Shown piece after piece: positions 11,301 to 23,643 of a stretch of DNA of 64,000 bases. Origin of the DNA: Hypomyces perniciosus. Lineage: Eukaryota > Ascomycota > Sordariomycetes > Hypocreales > Hypocreaceae. The translations under genes and the position numbers were made by a program. Within the stretch, counting starts at the first letter, position 1. Each line of letters starts with the position of its first letter. The DNA is taken from contig SPDT01000007.1 of assembly GCA_008477525.1 (NCBI GenBank), forward strand, positions 2,232,001-2,296,000, in the 5' to 3' direction. Below the pieces are notes generated by a model, which did no database searches, had not been told where the DNA came from, and was given only the letters and a program-made list of their open reading frames with translations.

Positions 11301-12516
11301 ATGTACGATCCGTCAAAATGCGTAATTGACGCCAGAAACCAGCACGATTTGTTGCGGAATGTCGTTTTCCCTGCCGGGTTTCGATAATACTGTCTAGGGG
11401 AGAGAAACGAGTCTCGCTCTCTGTTCTCCATGCTTTCTTCAGACCTTCAAGGCGCTCAGTGGTCTCAGCTTCAAGCTCTGGTGTCCGGTTGTCCACGGCA
11501 GCAATGTCGATAACAAACTCGGCCGGGTTCACAAAGGGCGGCAGCTGGAAACCAAGGCTCTGGAACCAGGGAAGACAGTCTGGGATCGAGCCAGAATAGA
11601 CGGGACTTCCCTTGGACAAGACGATTAGGTTATCGAACAGGTCCCAAATCTCGGATCGAGGCTGGTGGATGGTCGTGACGATGGTCCGGCCTTTCTGGGC
11701 TAGCGACTTGAGAGTCCGAACAAGTTGGAATGCGCTTGTTGCATCTAGGCCAGTGGTGGGCTCGTCGAGGAAGAGTACAGATGGGTTCGCCAGCAACTGA
11801 ACACCAATACTCACACGTCTTTTCTCTCCACCAGAGCACCCGCGATGCTGGCTGTTTCCGATGCGTGTATTGGCACAATCTTTGAGACCAAGCTCGCGGA
11901 TGACCTCTTCGACAATCCTCTCACGATCCTCCGCCTTTGTGGTTGATGGCAGTCTGAGATCGGCAGAGTATCTGAGAGTCTCTCTAACCGTCAGCGTAGG
12001 CAGCAGGATATCCTGCTGCATGACATAGGCGTGTCGAACGCTATTGACTCCGACCCGTCCATTAAACGTTACAAGGCCCTGTTGGCTTAGTCTTGAGCTC
12101 ACGACTCGCTCAGCCAGGGTGTTTAGCAGCGTGGTCTTCCCTGAGCCGCTGCCACCAATGATCGCGGTCAAAGTTCCAGGTTTTAAATCAACATCAACCG
12201 AGTGTAGAAGTGTCTTCATGCGTGGTGTCGTGTTAAACCCGTTACTCATCAGCTCCGGATAAGTGGCGGGATCAAGCCATGACGGCGCGGTGTTGGCCGA
12301 GATTGTGAGGCCACGGATCTGGATATCGGTCGCCTCGACATCGTCGAGTGACAGATTGCCTGCCCCAGACAGAGAGAAACGGCTCCGATCAAGTTTGGTC
12401 TGGGTCATAACAATGTCCACGGAAGCGTCTGTAGTACTCCCGCGCTCAGCCTTGTCAGCATCAGCCATGGTGGACATCGTGCCAACGATGCCGTTACTAT
12501 CGTTTGAGTCGGCCAT
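8339..12516 (-). CDS. Full-size ABCG-type transporter, NBD-TMD-NBD-TMD (YOL075C-like)
   Basis: This is an ATP-driven membrane exporter of unknown substrate. Exon 1 is 12516-10729 and exon 2 is 10672-8339. The 56-nt intron 10728-10673 (GTAAGG, TAG) is phase 0 and joins LKWLTWM to FYVFGAYAGNEF; the product is 1373 aa. NBD1 has Walker A GGSGSGKTT (residues 121-129), signature CSGGEKRR, and LLDEP-type Walker B (FLDEPTTGLDA). NBD2 has GPSGSGKTS, ISGGEKRR and LLDEPTSGLDA. Each is followed by about six membrane segments. Both NBDs are canonical, unlike PDR-type drug pumps whose first NBD is degenerate, so I place it with the White-like tandem ABCG group (yeast YOL075C). Without the intron it would look like two half transporters. 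An acidic, Ser/Lys-rich linker (EKDIELEDTSEKP) separates NBD2 from TMD2. Confidence 0.88.
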
Positions 12517-13860
12517 CGTGAGCAGAATGCGGTTGATATGGCTTGAACGGTATGTCTAAAATGACTTGCTATGTTGACATCAGGGGCGGCTTCCTGAATT
12601 CCTCCTTTTGATACAGTTGAGGGCCAGAGGCAATCTAAATGCTTCTAATTACGGAATCGTAGCCTTGGAGGTCTTGGCGAAAGATGTCAAAGGTAAGTAA
12701 ACACTCTTGCAAAACCAGGCGAGAGAATAGTTTGTCCCAGAATCTGGTAACAACTCTACAGCGAGTGGAGAAATAAAAAAGAGAGAGCCTAAGGTCGTGG
12801 TGCAGGACAGGCTCCGCAGCTGTTCATAGTACTACTACTCGTAGAACTCGTATCATTATTACCACCATACCTAGTAGGAGGCCCAACTCCGGTCGAATCC
12901 TGGTGTGTGGAGTCATTTCGAACCGACAGAGTCGCTGCTGCGTCCAAGATCCCCGAGGCCGAGCCACACTATTGGCTTAATACCGAGATTTTATCGTGCT
13001 TGTACTAACAGCGATCAAATAGATTAGTTGGCACTAAGCTGAGTTGGCTAAGAGATTGTGAGTGAGTGCTTCTACGGAGCACTCTGTACGCGTACGGAGT
13101 ACACATACCTAGGTAGTTGTAGTGCTTACTCCTAAGATGTTTCGTCTGCTAATAGTTAGTTTGCCCTCTTGAATTCTCGATGACTAGTACGTACTTCGTA
13201 CTTCGCACTACTACTGTCAAAGTCCCCGTGAGGGATGATGCCGTTGACGCTGCAGATTCTGTACGAGACGAAATAACCGTATTCACGGAGACCCATCCGT
13301 TTCGGTTAATCACGCAATAAGTTCGCAGCCACGAAGCAAAAGATCTAATCATGTGCGGCAGTAATCCGACGCTAGACCACGGCTTTACGCGTATCCGGAC
13401 GCAATGGCAAAAAATGTGGAGGGATTGGGTTGAAAGGGGACGAGTTGGAAAATTAAGCCAAGGACACGGCGAAATGCATGACCCGATTGATTCCAGGGCG
13501 GTTCTAGTGTTGGAAAAAGCTTGTTTATTAACTTATTTGGTTCTTTTTTAGTCTTACGTACAACTAACATAGGTAAGCATATTGGCCCGTAGATAGCTCA
13601 GGAGCAGTATTATACATAGGTTGAATTATACCTGACAATATTGGTGCAAGAATTTTCACGGACAAGTCTCAGATTACTATTTCTTAACAGTACTACGGTG
13701 TAATACAGAGTACTATTCAGTGTTGGCAATTACTAGTAGTATTCAATTCTTAATGACATCCTAATACTACCGGCAACAGCTACTAATCCATTCCTACTTT
13801 CAATTCATACGTGTTTCACTCCCCCCGGTATTTTCTTCTTCTGTTTCCACATACTACTAC
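12517..13860. other. Intergenic region, upstream of the ABC transporter
   Basis: No gene is seen in about 1.3 kb. It holds the transporter promoter and AT-rich sequence with TACGGAGTA at 13093-13101, TACTTCGTA at 13192-13200 and many TACTACTAC/TAGTAGTA runs near 12832 and 13680-13800. Confidence 0.4.
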
Positions 13861-14337
13861 CTACTCAACGATACTCAACTCCGCCATCTTCGTCTCAATC
13901 GTCACATCCGGGCTCTCATCTAAATCCATCTTCTCCTCTTCCAACGAGACCATTCTCTTCCAGCTCACCCACATTTGCAACTCGCCGCTAGTCTCATCGC
14001 TTTCCCTTTTCACAACCTTCGCCTTCATCGTATATTCTTCCCCACCGCAAGAGCAGTGAAACCGCGCCTCCGACATCTTCACCAACCCGCTAGAGTTGCG
14101 GGACTTGATCGCGTCAATCTCAGCCTGCACTCGTTTCGCAACCAACGTCCACAGGGCTTCGCGCTGTTTCTCTACACACGTTTGCGTGTGTGGCGAGCCA
14201 ACTTCTTGTGCCAGTGGGTATGGGAACGCTGGCATACGGTCTAATGTGTATTGAAGGCCGTGACTCCATACGAGCTTTGCTATCCAGCGAGTGTTGGCTG
14301 GTTCAAACATCTCCCCCGATTCGGGATCGTACTCCAT
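13861..14337 (-). CDS. Hypothetical protein, 158 aa
   Basis: I do not recognise it. It is a single exon starting MEYDPESGEMFEP. The middle is rich in Lys/Arg/Glu; residues 91-104 carry FHCSCGGEEYTM, a possible metal-binding CSC; the acidic tail ends with DLDESPDVTIETKMAELSIVE. There is no signal peptide or membrane segment. A possible acceptor (CTGCAG) lies just before the ATG at 14339-14344, so an upstream exon or a leader intron is possible. Acidic composition and Trp-rich blocks (RWIAKLVWSHGL, QMWVSWKRM) argue for real coding sequence. Confidence 0.5.
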   Translation of the reverse strand: MEYDPESGEMFEPANTRWIAKLVWSHGLQYTLDRMPAFPYPLAQEVGSPHTQTCVEKQREALWTLVAKRVQAEIDAIKSRNSSGLVKMSEARFHCSCGGEEYTMKAKVVKRESDETSGELQMWVSWKRMVSLEEEKMDLDESPDVTIETKMAELSIVE

Positions 14338-14941
14338 ATCTGCAGTATTTGATGATATGCATCAGTGTAGAGAACTGCCAAAGGGAGGTTCACAGCGGCC
14401 CATCTTTTGAGTGTTATATATACCAGAATCTGAGGGCTGAATAAGCTCAATTCTTGTTTCCGCATCTTGAAAGCAATGAAACAATAGCCTTGTGTGATAC
14501 ACTGTATGCTGCTAGTCGGTGATGCAAAGTGTCATCTTCGCTCATTCACCATTTCAACGCCTGATCCGAACTGACGATTCTGCTGCTCTTGGCGCTTTGT
14601 CAATCGGTGTCAATTTAGTGAACAGGGATTTAGTTAAGTAAAGATAGAAGAGTACATGGCGTATTTTGGCACGGTACCGATCCCCATGTCAAGTGAGGTT
14701 AGTTGTCTCAGAACTTTCCGACAATCACGAAGATCAAAGCGAGATATCTTGGAACTCAAATGTGTATATTCCTTGGGGAAATCCCCAGGCTAGTAGGAAT
14801 GAGGGAAAGGGTATCGAGAACCACCCGCCATATGTACCATCATCCACTATAGGATTAATAAAATAAATAGTGTGCCCAAGACTAAGCAAACACCAAATAC
14901 ATCAATGACATCTGCTATACCATTCTTCTCCCGCTTCCAAT
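14338..14941. other. Intergenic region between hypothetical gene and sugar transporter
   Basis: No convincing gene. It includes the 5' flank of the small hypothetical gene and the 3' flank of the transporter. Confidence 0.4.
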
Positions 14942-17266
14942 CTAAGCGCGCTTGGTCTCATCATCAGATGGTACGATCGGGGCGTGGTGAACGGAAACCT
15001 TGCGCAAATCGGAAGCAACGGCGTCGAACTGATACAGAGGCGGAAGGACGGCGTCGCGCTGGAATAAGACGTACTTCTTGAACCACCAGGGAAGGGCAAC
15101 GGTGACCTGATACTTCATAAAGGTGCGAACGGGGACAGCAAAGACGTAGTCGAGTTCTTCGAGTGTTCGCTGCATCGTCTCGGGGACCCAGAGGAAGATC
15201 ATAACGAAAGCCACAAGGTTGAAGCCGGCGTACAAGCCGAAAGCTCCGACAGTGTGGAGTTTTTGGAGTAGGAAGGGGAATGAAGTTCCCAGAACGGCAG
15301 CCCAGAACAAGCAAGTGGCGACAGCGAAGCCCATACCAGTCTCACGGTGAGACAGGGGGTAGACTTCGGCAGAGTAGGTGAAAGGAACAGGGCCTTCACC
15401 AGGAGAGTAGAATGCTACAAGATGGGTTAATCACACAGCCTTATTTGGGTATCGTGCCATTTAACTTACCTCCGAACAAGAAGACAAAAAGACAAATGAG
15501 GCCAGTGCGAACGCTTTGGTGAGAGTCATCGTTGGGGATCAGGGTGCAAAGGCCAGCAGCCAGGAGGGTCCAGAACATCTGAGGAAAGGTGAACAGAAGC
15601 AGACTTCGACGACCGAACTGCAGGATTATTAGTGAATGACGCTTTCTCTGTCTGGTTAAGGATGAAGCTTACAGTGTCAATGGTCCAGAAGGCGGGGAAG
15701 GCAAAGATCCAATTCACAAGACCGAAACCGAATGAACCGATGAGAGCCTGGAATTGGGGCAGTTGGGCCTCCACGAAGACAGTGGTTGAATAAAAAGCAA
15801 TAATATTGATACCTAGAACAGAGGTTAGCATTCATGATACATTTCTTGAGGTACTCACTAAGCAACATATACATACCACACATCTGCTGAGCAATCATGA
15901 CGGTGAAAGCTGCCAGGTTGGCACGTCGAATTCGAGGAATTGTAAAGAGTTGTGTGAAGCGAGTGATGTAGTTGGTCTGTCCAATGAGCTCCTTCTCGAT
16001 CTCGAGCTGAGCGGCGATGTAGTAGATGTCTCGAGCAACCTGGATCGGATCGTTACGAAGAACCATGAGTGACTTCCAGGCATCGGCGTACCGGCCTTTC
16101 TTCATGTACCAACGGGGAGACTCGGGACAGAGATAGATAAGAGCCAGGAGGGGAACAGCCGGGATGAAGGGGGCACCAAGCATCAGACGCCAGTTAATAT
16201 CCTTGACGTGGTATACCGCTAGGTTGAAGGCACTACCCAGAAGAATACCGAAAGCAGTCCACATTTCTGCCAAACTTGTTAGCACGGATGACTTGACCAG
16301 ATGGAGAGACGGGAATACTCACGCCATGACATAACAAGGGCACCTCGAATGGAAGCAGGGGCATTTTCAGCAGCATAGATGGGCACCGTTGAAGCCTTTG
16401 CACCCATACCAATACCCATAAGCAAACGGCATGCGAGCTGCTGCTCCCAGGTGTGGCAGAAAGCGGAACCAATTACGGGCCAGATACAGAAATGAGCAGC
16501 GAAGAAGATGACACCACGACGACCAAACCAGTTGTTGATGGGATCGGAGACCCAGCATCCGATAAAGCTATACAAAGAGGGTCAGCAATGAGACTGTTTG
16601 TAACATAGCTAATATGAATGAAGGGTGTACTCACGCGCTACCGATATAAGGAGCAGCGTTGATAAGGCCGACAAGAATAGAATCGCGGGTAGAGGAACTA
16701 CCAATGCCATAGTACTCGGGAAAGAAGATGGTGGCACCGTTGCTACCAGTCTGGTCCCAGCCTTGAACAGCCGCGCCAATGGAGCAGGTAGCAATGGTCA
16801 GAAACAGCCTCGCAGGCATTCGCCACTTGTGGGTGATTTCGGCCTCTAGAACGTCTAGTTCATGGGGGGTGAGTTTCTCCTCGCCGTCAATGGCGTGGAC
16901 TTCGGCAGGATTCTGGGCAATAAGAGCGCCCTTCTTAAGCAGGGGCACATGCTCCTGAAGTCCATTGCGCTCAGCAAAGGACTCGACATCGCTCATGAGC
17001 TGCTCACGAGGGATGCCTTGAAGAGGATTTCGAATTCTGTTTGGGGATATTATTGGTAAGTTGTATATATTGAGGAAATCGCCTTGCACATACCGCGTCT
17101 GAAGGTTTCTCGTGATATCTGCCTCCTCACCATGGCTCATGCCCTTCTCCCCCTCATCACGGAACTTGGGGTCCGTGTATGTGCTGAAAAATCACTGATT
17201 CAGTACATGGTTCAACACAAGTGAAACATTTGGGTCGCAAGGTTGTACTAACTGGATTTCGGTCAT
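14942..17266 (-). CDS. MFS sugar/polyol transporter, eight exons
   Basis: A plasma-membrane sugar porter of the MFS SP family; substrate not known. Exons: 17266-17253, 17183-17094, 17036-16635, 16567-16323, 16266-15877, 15812-15673, 15617-15470, 15414-14942. All reading phases match, giving 633 aa. The tiny first exon encodes MTEI plus part of His5. Motifs: an N-terminal cytosolic region of ~110 aa, GRRGVIFF after the second membrane segment (R-x-G-R-R), [13 protein letters not shown] before the central loop, FGRRSLLLF in the second half, and [12 protein letters not shown] after the last segment. These are signatures of fungal hexose/polyol porters. The long N-terminal tail and eight exons are notable against the five-exon porter at 44842. 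No neighbouring gene suggests a substrate. Confidence 0.88.
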
Positions 17267-20200
17267 TGTGTGTAAGGGAATGTGTCCTGCAGTTGCCCTC
17301 GGTCTGATAATTGAGTCCCAATAGGATAGTTTAATGAGGCGAGACCGGCTCTGCAGTGCAAGATGCTTAATTTAGTCGAGAAATCAATATCAAGACAGCG
17401 GAAGATGGGGTATAATATACCCTGTGAATCAGCGCTGGTGGTGGAAGATGTGGAGGTGGATGGGTGATGTGAGACAATAGCTGGATGCGGAGTAGAACAC
17501 AATGGCTATTTGTGTCTCTATCGCGTGCGGCTTACTCCTAGGTCCGGCTTCATAGTTTATACTATTATTACTCCTTGCTTTCTTTCCCTGATGTCTCTGG
17601 CCGGAAACGTATCCGGGATGGGTTGCAACGCGAAGAAGGCTATCAGGCGCAGCCAACCATAAGCCTCGTGTGCTGGCCTGCATGAGGATATCCCTTGTTC
17701 GGCCCACTGTTGATCGTATGGCTGATGAGGTGCTACACCCTTGGTTGCATGGGGTATTATTTACCATACAACGGAGTACAATATGCGTCGAACACATCCA
17801 GAACCAAAAAGGCAGTGATCTGTTCGGTTTAATGGATTATCTCGAGTCTTGAGATTTTAGTGCTCTTCCTTGCCATCCAAGCTTTGCATATACTCACCAA
17901 CATAGATTGAAACATCTATGCCAATACCAGCGAACACCAGCAAAGACGACCAGCTTCCTAGAATACTATCTCGAGTCGTAATTTCCACTGATACATCCTG
18001 GCAGTGCGAGAAAAGGCAAAGACAGGGCCTCTATGCTGCTGTTCCTGGAGGCGTCAGACGGCTCTCCATACAGCCCCCCCCTGTGCCTCGTATAAGAGAT
18101 GTGGTTCCATTGATGCTGAGGGGAAAGCCGGATTGTGTTGTTTCAATTGTTTCCTTGCAAGGTTCGTGCTCTCGGGCCGAGTCACTTATCTATAATAGCT
18201 GATGCCAAAATGCCCACTAAATTACCGGCATATGAGCCGACACCCCCCTGACGGAGCTGTGGTGTTTGTACGGAGTATCAGGTACATCTTTCACGCTGAT
18301 CTACAATGGCGAGCTTTGGCGTCACAGATACAGCACTAACAGATTTGTACGGAATTCCGCGGGATACTCTGTTTATACAATATCTTGTCCATGTCTGTGA
18401 CTTGATCTCCAAGTTAACCGTTTTCGTCCAAGTACATTCTTGCTTGGGCTCTGTCTCACTGCCGAAGCCCTCACCTCTTCCACCTCAACCAAGTCCCATC
18501 TAAATAAGGCTTTAATTCAGCTCCTTTCCGGCATTGACGCTTCCAGGTTGTGGTCAATATCTAAGTGACCGAGCTGGCCCAGACCGTTACAATTTGAAAG
18601 AAAGAAAAATCTTCTTCTTTGCTTCAGCAATGATACTGTTATCAGGAAGTAGGGGTGTGGATGGGAAGAATGGCCGCCATCCAATCTGCTTCCTTAACGC
18701 CACGATCGGCCCTGTTGGTGAGCGGGCCACCAGGCAACAGAATTCCTCAGTGCTGGAAGGGCTCTTTTGGGGTTACACTGACACGCACAAGGATGGGACT
18801 TGTGACTCGCTCCTTGCGCGATGCCCTGGCCCTCGCCGCTGAGTGGCCGCAGAGGCAACTAGGATCAACCGCACCGTTGCAGCTCATACGAAGTAGTACA
18901 TATGCCGAAGGCCCTGGAATTGGTGTTCATACGATTACTCCCTACTTGGTTCATACCACTGCATCATGCACTATAGGGAGTGGTCGGAACAATTTACATT
19001 GTTGCCTAGACGCGCTGGGATAATCGTTGAGGCCAATTGCACCTGTCTCAAGACCGGCTTCGCGATGTTATGGAAGACTTGCTCCATACGTCTTTCCGAG
19101 GACCTGTACACACCATTCAGCATACATACAGTGGAGTCCCGGTGGACACCTTCTTCTTCGAACAATCTCCCATGATAAAGATCTACAGTGGGTGTGAGAA
19201 AGGTTCGCGCCCCCTGGGCAACTTCTTCTTAAGAAAAGGGCGTGGAGCTTTGTTTCCCCCACTGTAGCGTTCTGGATCTTCATCCCCATCCAGCATCGAG
19301 AGTCCGAGACCCCAAGATAGGAATGGAACTCTGCCGTTTTGGGGTGTCAGGCCGGTCAGTCATGTTTGTGTGCGGTAAGTCATCAGTTGGCCATGACCTG
19401 TTCGCATTTCAGACAATGTCTCACGATTTGCGTTTCTCATGCCATTAATTGCCCTTCTTCGCCCATTGTCTCGGAAATGTTCGCCTTCCAGCTTGCCCGT
19501 CCAAGCAGACCGAACCTATTTTAAGAAAACTACTCCACACTTAGAACCATGTTTTACTCTGTTTTGCACTCACTTGTTCCCGGCATAAACCGGATACTAT
19601 GGAAGACACAGCTGAGCGACATCTCGGTTCCTCGGCCTTACTGTCTCAGGATCTAATATCTCATCCCTAATCATCGCCTAGAAGACTCCATCCCGCTTCT
19701 TTGTGTTATTCTTTGCTATCGGCTTTTCCACTGGCAACTTCTAACTCACGTTTTATGTTGGCCATTGTTTTGACGTACCAGATGAAAGTGCCTTCTCAGA
19801 GTAACGGTCACCTTGCATTCCATTCTGCTAGACATTTCCTACAATGCTCCAGCCACAGCCCTTGTTCCCCAGAGCGGCACCTGTTGGAGATCCCCACAAA
19901 CTACTACTAGTCGACGGAAGGCATCTAAACTCGGAGGCCATCGAGTACCCCCGCGTTTAATCCTTGCTAGCTAAGGATGCTAAAACGACCCGCCTTGAAG
20001 ACCAACGTTGGACCAGTGGTAACAGCTTAAATACTGGAGCCTGCTACCAAACCTCCAACCTCATGGCAGATGGCGAGCATGGGGAGGGGAGACAAGGCCA
20101 TGTGGAAGAGCCGTAAGTATGGCGTGATTCGATAGTCCGTCTGAATTTCCCCTCTCTTCGTGGGGTCCCCCAAAGGCTATATTCATGAAAAGTGATGAGG

Positions 20201-21002
20201 CCTGGACTATTATTGTCTCTAGTTTAGGCATCCAAATATCCTCCCTGGCATTATATGAGGTTTTATTGATCTAGTACAGAACACATGCGGCCTCGTGAAT
20301 CATCTGATGGTGTGATAGCAAATGAAGTCATGTTTAAGTCGACATCCCAGTATCGCCAAGATCAATAGGCCAAGAAAAGCCGAATGACCCATGACTTCGA
20401 TCCTCCGCTTCAGGATACGCGAGGGCATAACCCCTCTTCAAATGGGCCGATGGCCTCTAGACGAGTCAAGTTCGGTGTCCAAGAGCCAGTAAAGGTGGGC
20501 TTAAGAGTGGAGGCTTTCTGGTTCTCAACATTGGTTCATTGAAGGAGGATGCTTGTGTACGTAGCTGGTTTACATCTATGCATGATCTCCCAACTCAGGC
20601 GTACATCGTATATTCTCCGCATTCGGGCATCAACAGATATGGGGCAGTATGCAGGTCATTATGCAGACTGCATGTATTTCGCCAAGAGATCGGAAGAGTG
20701 GACAACCGAAAGAGGCAACCAGACGACTAGATTCGCTCCCAAATATTGCTCCATATTAGACGTAGTCTCAGCAGTTGCACGAGGGCATGAGGGAATGATC
20801 GAAGGAATGAGCTCGACTATCCCGAAGAACACTCACGGCCATTTCTATGACGAAGCTTTCAAACTACAAACTCTTCTATATTGTATTAACTGGAACGTTC
20901 AAAACTCACAGTTCCAGATACTACCCTAACCCCAATTACCATTATCTTGAGACTCAAGATCCAAACCGATCATGAGGGAAATCTAGCTAAAGCCGTTCAG
21001 CT
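17267..21002. other. 3.7-kb gene-poor stretch
   Basis: Only short open frames with no recognisable protein. It contains the transporter promoter, TACGGAGTA at 18269-18277, TACGAAGTA at 18887-18895, and a 17-bp inverted repeat (ATCTTGAG/A/CTCAAGAT) near 20946. It could hide a non-coding RNA, but nothing in the sequence shows one. Confidence 0.4.
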
Positions 21003-21794
21003 TCAGTCTTTGCAGAACCACAAGCACACGACTGGCTTCTCATTTGGATTCCCCGTACGCGTCGCATCCCATCCAACGTCCTTGATCGACATTTTCATCA
21101 TGGCCTTATCATCGCCATTCACCTCCAGGCCCTTGTACCACTTGCCACCTCCTCCGCTGACCACCTCGAAGCACTTGTTCTTCTTGGGCACAGGGTTAGT
21201 GCATCCAAACCCCTTCAGCAGCTCCGCCATGGTCGTGTTGCAGGGTATGTGTGCCGCTTTGAAGGGCATCTGCGCAGTTGAGGGGAGCTGCCAGGGCGGA
21301 GTGCTGGTCTTGAAGACGTGCGCCTTTGTGTGCTCGGCCGGGAAGAAGTAGTTGTAGCCGGGCTCACAGCCGATGCCGCCGGTAGTGTTCGTCATTTGCG
21401 CTGCTGGCATGGTTGGATCGATGTTGGGATATGGCTGGGGCTGACGGGGCAGAATGTTGCCAGTCCCGTTCGGCTGGTATGAGAATGTCTGTTGGGTGTA
21501 GAAACCACCAGCCGGGTTTTGAGCAGCATAGCTGGCGGTGCTCGGCATGGCATACTGGGCGGCAACCGGGACACCACCCTGGACTCCTAGAGGATAAGCT
21601 CCGTAAGTCATGTTAGGCCAAGTGCTGTATTGAGGCACTGTACCAAAGCTATAGCCAGGTCCGCCAACATGAGGGATGTAGGCCTGGCCTTGGGCCGGCA
21701 TGGGACCTCCGAAGGGGGTGAAGGCGGGCCGGCCGCCGCCGGAGTCACGGCCGGTAATCGGGTTCCAGCCTCCGGACATGATGGGCGAGGACAC
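21003..21794 (-). CDS. Conserved hypothetical protein with Gly/Pro/Tyr-rich N-terminus, 263 aa
   Basis: The function is not recognised. Residues 1-140 are low-complexity, rich in Gly, Pro, Gln, Tyr and Ala (repeated YxxP-type segments), and probably disordered. The C-terminal ~115 residues look folded: GCEPGYNYFFPAEHTKAHVF, then CNTTMAELLKGFGCTNP, KCFEVVSGGGGKWYKGLEV, and a final VVCLWFCKD. This disordered-tail plus small C-terminal domain layout is common among conserved fungal proteins of unknown role. There is no signal peptide or membrane segment. The start is preceded by a 5' leader with no competing frame of the same quality. Confidence 0.7.
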   Translation of the reverse strand: MSSPIMSGGWNPITGRDSGGGRPAFTPFGGPMPAQGQAYIPHVGGPGYSFGTVPQYSTWPNMTYGAYPLGVQGGVPVAAQYAMPSTASYAAQNPAGGFYTQQTFSYQPNGTGNILPRQPQPYPNIDPTMPAAQMTNTTGGIGCEPGYNYFFPAEHTKAHVFKTSTPPWQLPSTAQMPFKAAHIPCNTTMAELLKGFGCTNPVPKKNKCFEVVSGGGGKWYKGLEVNGDDKAMMKMSIKDVGWDATRTGNPNEKPVVCLWFCKD

Positions 21795-22167
21795 GGGAAG
21801 GAAACCAAAGGAAGGGCAAAGACCTCAGAGCAGAGGATGCCAAGTATGGACCCAGCGATGAACACTAGGGTCAAATGAAGCTTGCCAGTGCCCAGGGACA
21901 GGACCGTAGACAGTTGGGTCCCAAGAGACTGGAGGATTGATGTAGGCCGGAGCCGGTGCTGGTGCTGGAAAGCAGGACTGGTAGAGTTGGTGGGAGTTGT
22001 GTGCTTGATGGACTTGAAATCCCGGAGCAAATTGCGTTTCGAGAGGGTTGAAGTGTTCAGTTTCGGGAAAGTGAGCGTCTGCGAGGGTGTTAGCAGAGGG
22101 ATCTTATATAACAGTTGAGATGGATTGGAATCACGATGAAGTCAAGGGAAAGGGAGTGTGCATGACA
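21795..22167. other. Upstream region of the Gly/Pro/Tyr-rich gene
   Basis: Probable promoter and leader. A minus-strand open frame at 21608-22030 overlaps the gene in another frame and looks like a shadow. Confidence 0.35.
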
Positions 22168-22620
22168 TCACTGACCTGATGTTATTGAATCAGACTCTGC
22201 AGATCGTATGTCTGCCTCTGACTCTGACTCCTCGTCGTCTGACTCAAATTGGATATCAAGATGTGCAGCAAACACCTCTGTGCTCCAGAGAATTGTGTCG
22301 TGTTGATCGTAGAACGCTCCAACAATGATCCACGCCCAGAAAGGAGGATCCTGACTGGCCTGGAGGATCTGAGTGATAACGAGCTTTGTTGCTGGTGATG
22401 GGAGACAGCCAGCCTCGACGTTGATCGTCCTGCAACGAACTCGAGGCAAGTTGGGCATAGAGTCTGTGTGAATAAGACCGAATATCCGGCCGGATAAGTG
22501 AAGGGCTCTGCAACGGGGTTGAAGGAGCTTTTTGTGTCCCAAAGAAATGGAAGCTGAGCTGTGAACACGGGTGAAAGAGCTGACCAACGCATTGATTATG
22601 TACCTGTCCATGGGTGCCAT
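22168..22620 (-). CDS. Possible hypothetical protein, up to 150 aa
   Basis: Uncertain. The C-terminal part reads like coding sequence: a hydrophobic block (PPFWAWIIVGAFYD), then a very acidic Ser/Glu/Asp tail (QFESDDEESESEADIRSAES). The real start may be an internal Met (MPNLPRVRC, about residue 54), giving about 97 aa. Two other minus-strand frames of similar length overlap it, so it could be chance. No family recognised. Confidence 0.3.
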   Translation of the reverse strand: MAPMDRYIINALVSSFTRVHSSASISLGHKKLLQPRCRALHLSGRIFGLIHTDSMPNLPRVRCRTINVEAGCLPSPATKLVITQILQASQDPPFWAWIIVGAFYDQHDTILWSTEVFAAHLDIQFESDDEESESEADIRSAESDSITSGQ

Positions 22621-23643
22621 GATTCACATATTGATGGAACGTCTCCGGGTGAAGTGGACAGACTAAGTTTGCTATCCAAAAACGGTATGACCGCAAAGCC
22701 CCGGCTTGCAATGAATCACCGACATACGCTGCTCGCGTGTCCAGGTTCATTAGCGACACATGTGTGGTCCTGTGGCTCACTGCAGGATTGTCTGACCAAT
22801 TAATGACATGAATATTCGCCAGGAAAAGGTATCTAGATCATGTCGGTCAGCAGAGAGTCAACACCTTCACGAAGAGCAACCCAATTTGCGGTGATGAAAG
22901 AGCATCCGTATATGTCATTCATTGAATCAGATTCAATGAAGATGAAGTGGCATATCTCTTCTTACCCAAGTGAGGGATGGCCTCCGATCTACTGCCACCT
23001 GATGGAAACCATTTGCCAAAACCGTGTGCTTGTTGGAGCATGAGGTCTGTATCACCCTTAGGGTATTGCTTGCTTGACCATATGACACAATTACTGTCGC
23101 TTACGGCATGCTCCAAGCAGCATGCATAGGTTTGAATGACAAAAACCATCATGGTCCCACTCCAAACTGATCATTCGCAACAAACTTCAAGAGGCATCAC
23201 GGTGCGACGGTGCGTCTCTTCAACAAGATGTATCTTGAAAATGCCTCAACAATTTCCATGCCTGTCTGTCATCCCCAAAGAACAAGCTCGCCTCCTTGCG
23301 TTGCGTGAAACGGTTCCTTGGCACTGCAATTCATAGTAGCTCACGCTCAGGAGCTCTTCCATCGGTAGTCATAAGAATGTCGAAAGTGAAACAGCTATTG
23401 CGCATCTGTCCAAATCCTCCTTTCAGTAAACAAGCATCGGGAACTTTGGAAGTCCAAATCTCGCAGTGTTGTTGGCCAGTACTTGGCATCTTTCTAGGGA
23501 ATCCACGAAGAATGTATACAAACAGCATGATGCCCAAGTCGATACTTCCCGAACGGTCAATGATATTATTATATTCCACAATGGTGACATCATGTATCTG
23601 CAACTCACGGGACAACTGCGTAAAACATTTCAATATCATAAAC
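22621..23643. other. Intergenic region
   Basis: No recognisable gene. Open frames on both strands, including 23296-23976 plus, are either antisense to the ankyrin gene or lack any protein character. Confidence 0.4.

Noticed and set aside
8339..12516. Two separate ABC half-transporter genes (8339-10558 and 10681-12516)
   Set aside because: A 56-nt intron with good ends at 10673-10728 joins them in phase, and the sequence between the frames encodes a continuous membrane region. A single full-size gene fits better.
12880..12960. tRNA-like GGTCGAATCC T-loop word
   Set aside because: No matching acceptor stem or anticodon arm could be found around it.
18534..19023. Open frames of 102 and 122 aa in the gene-poor gap
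   Set aside because: Overlapping frames with random-looking composition, no conserved motif and no splice context.
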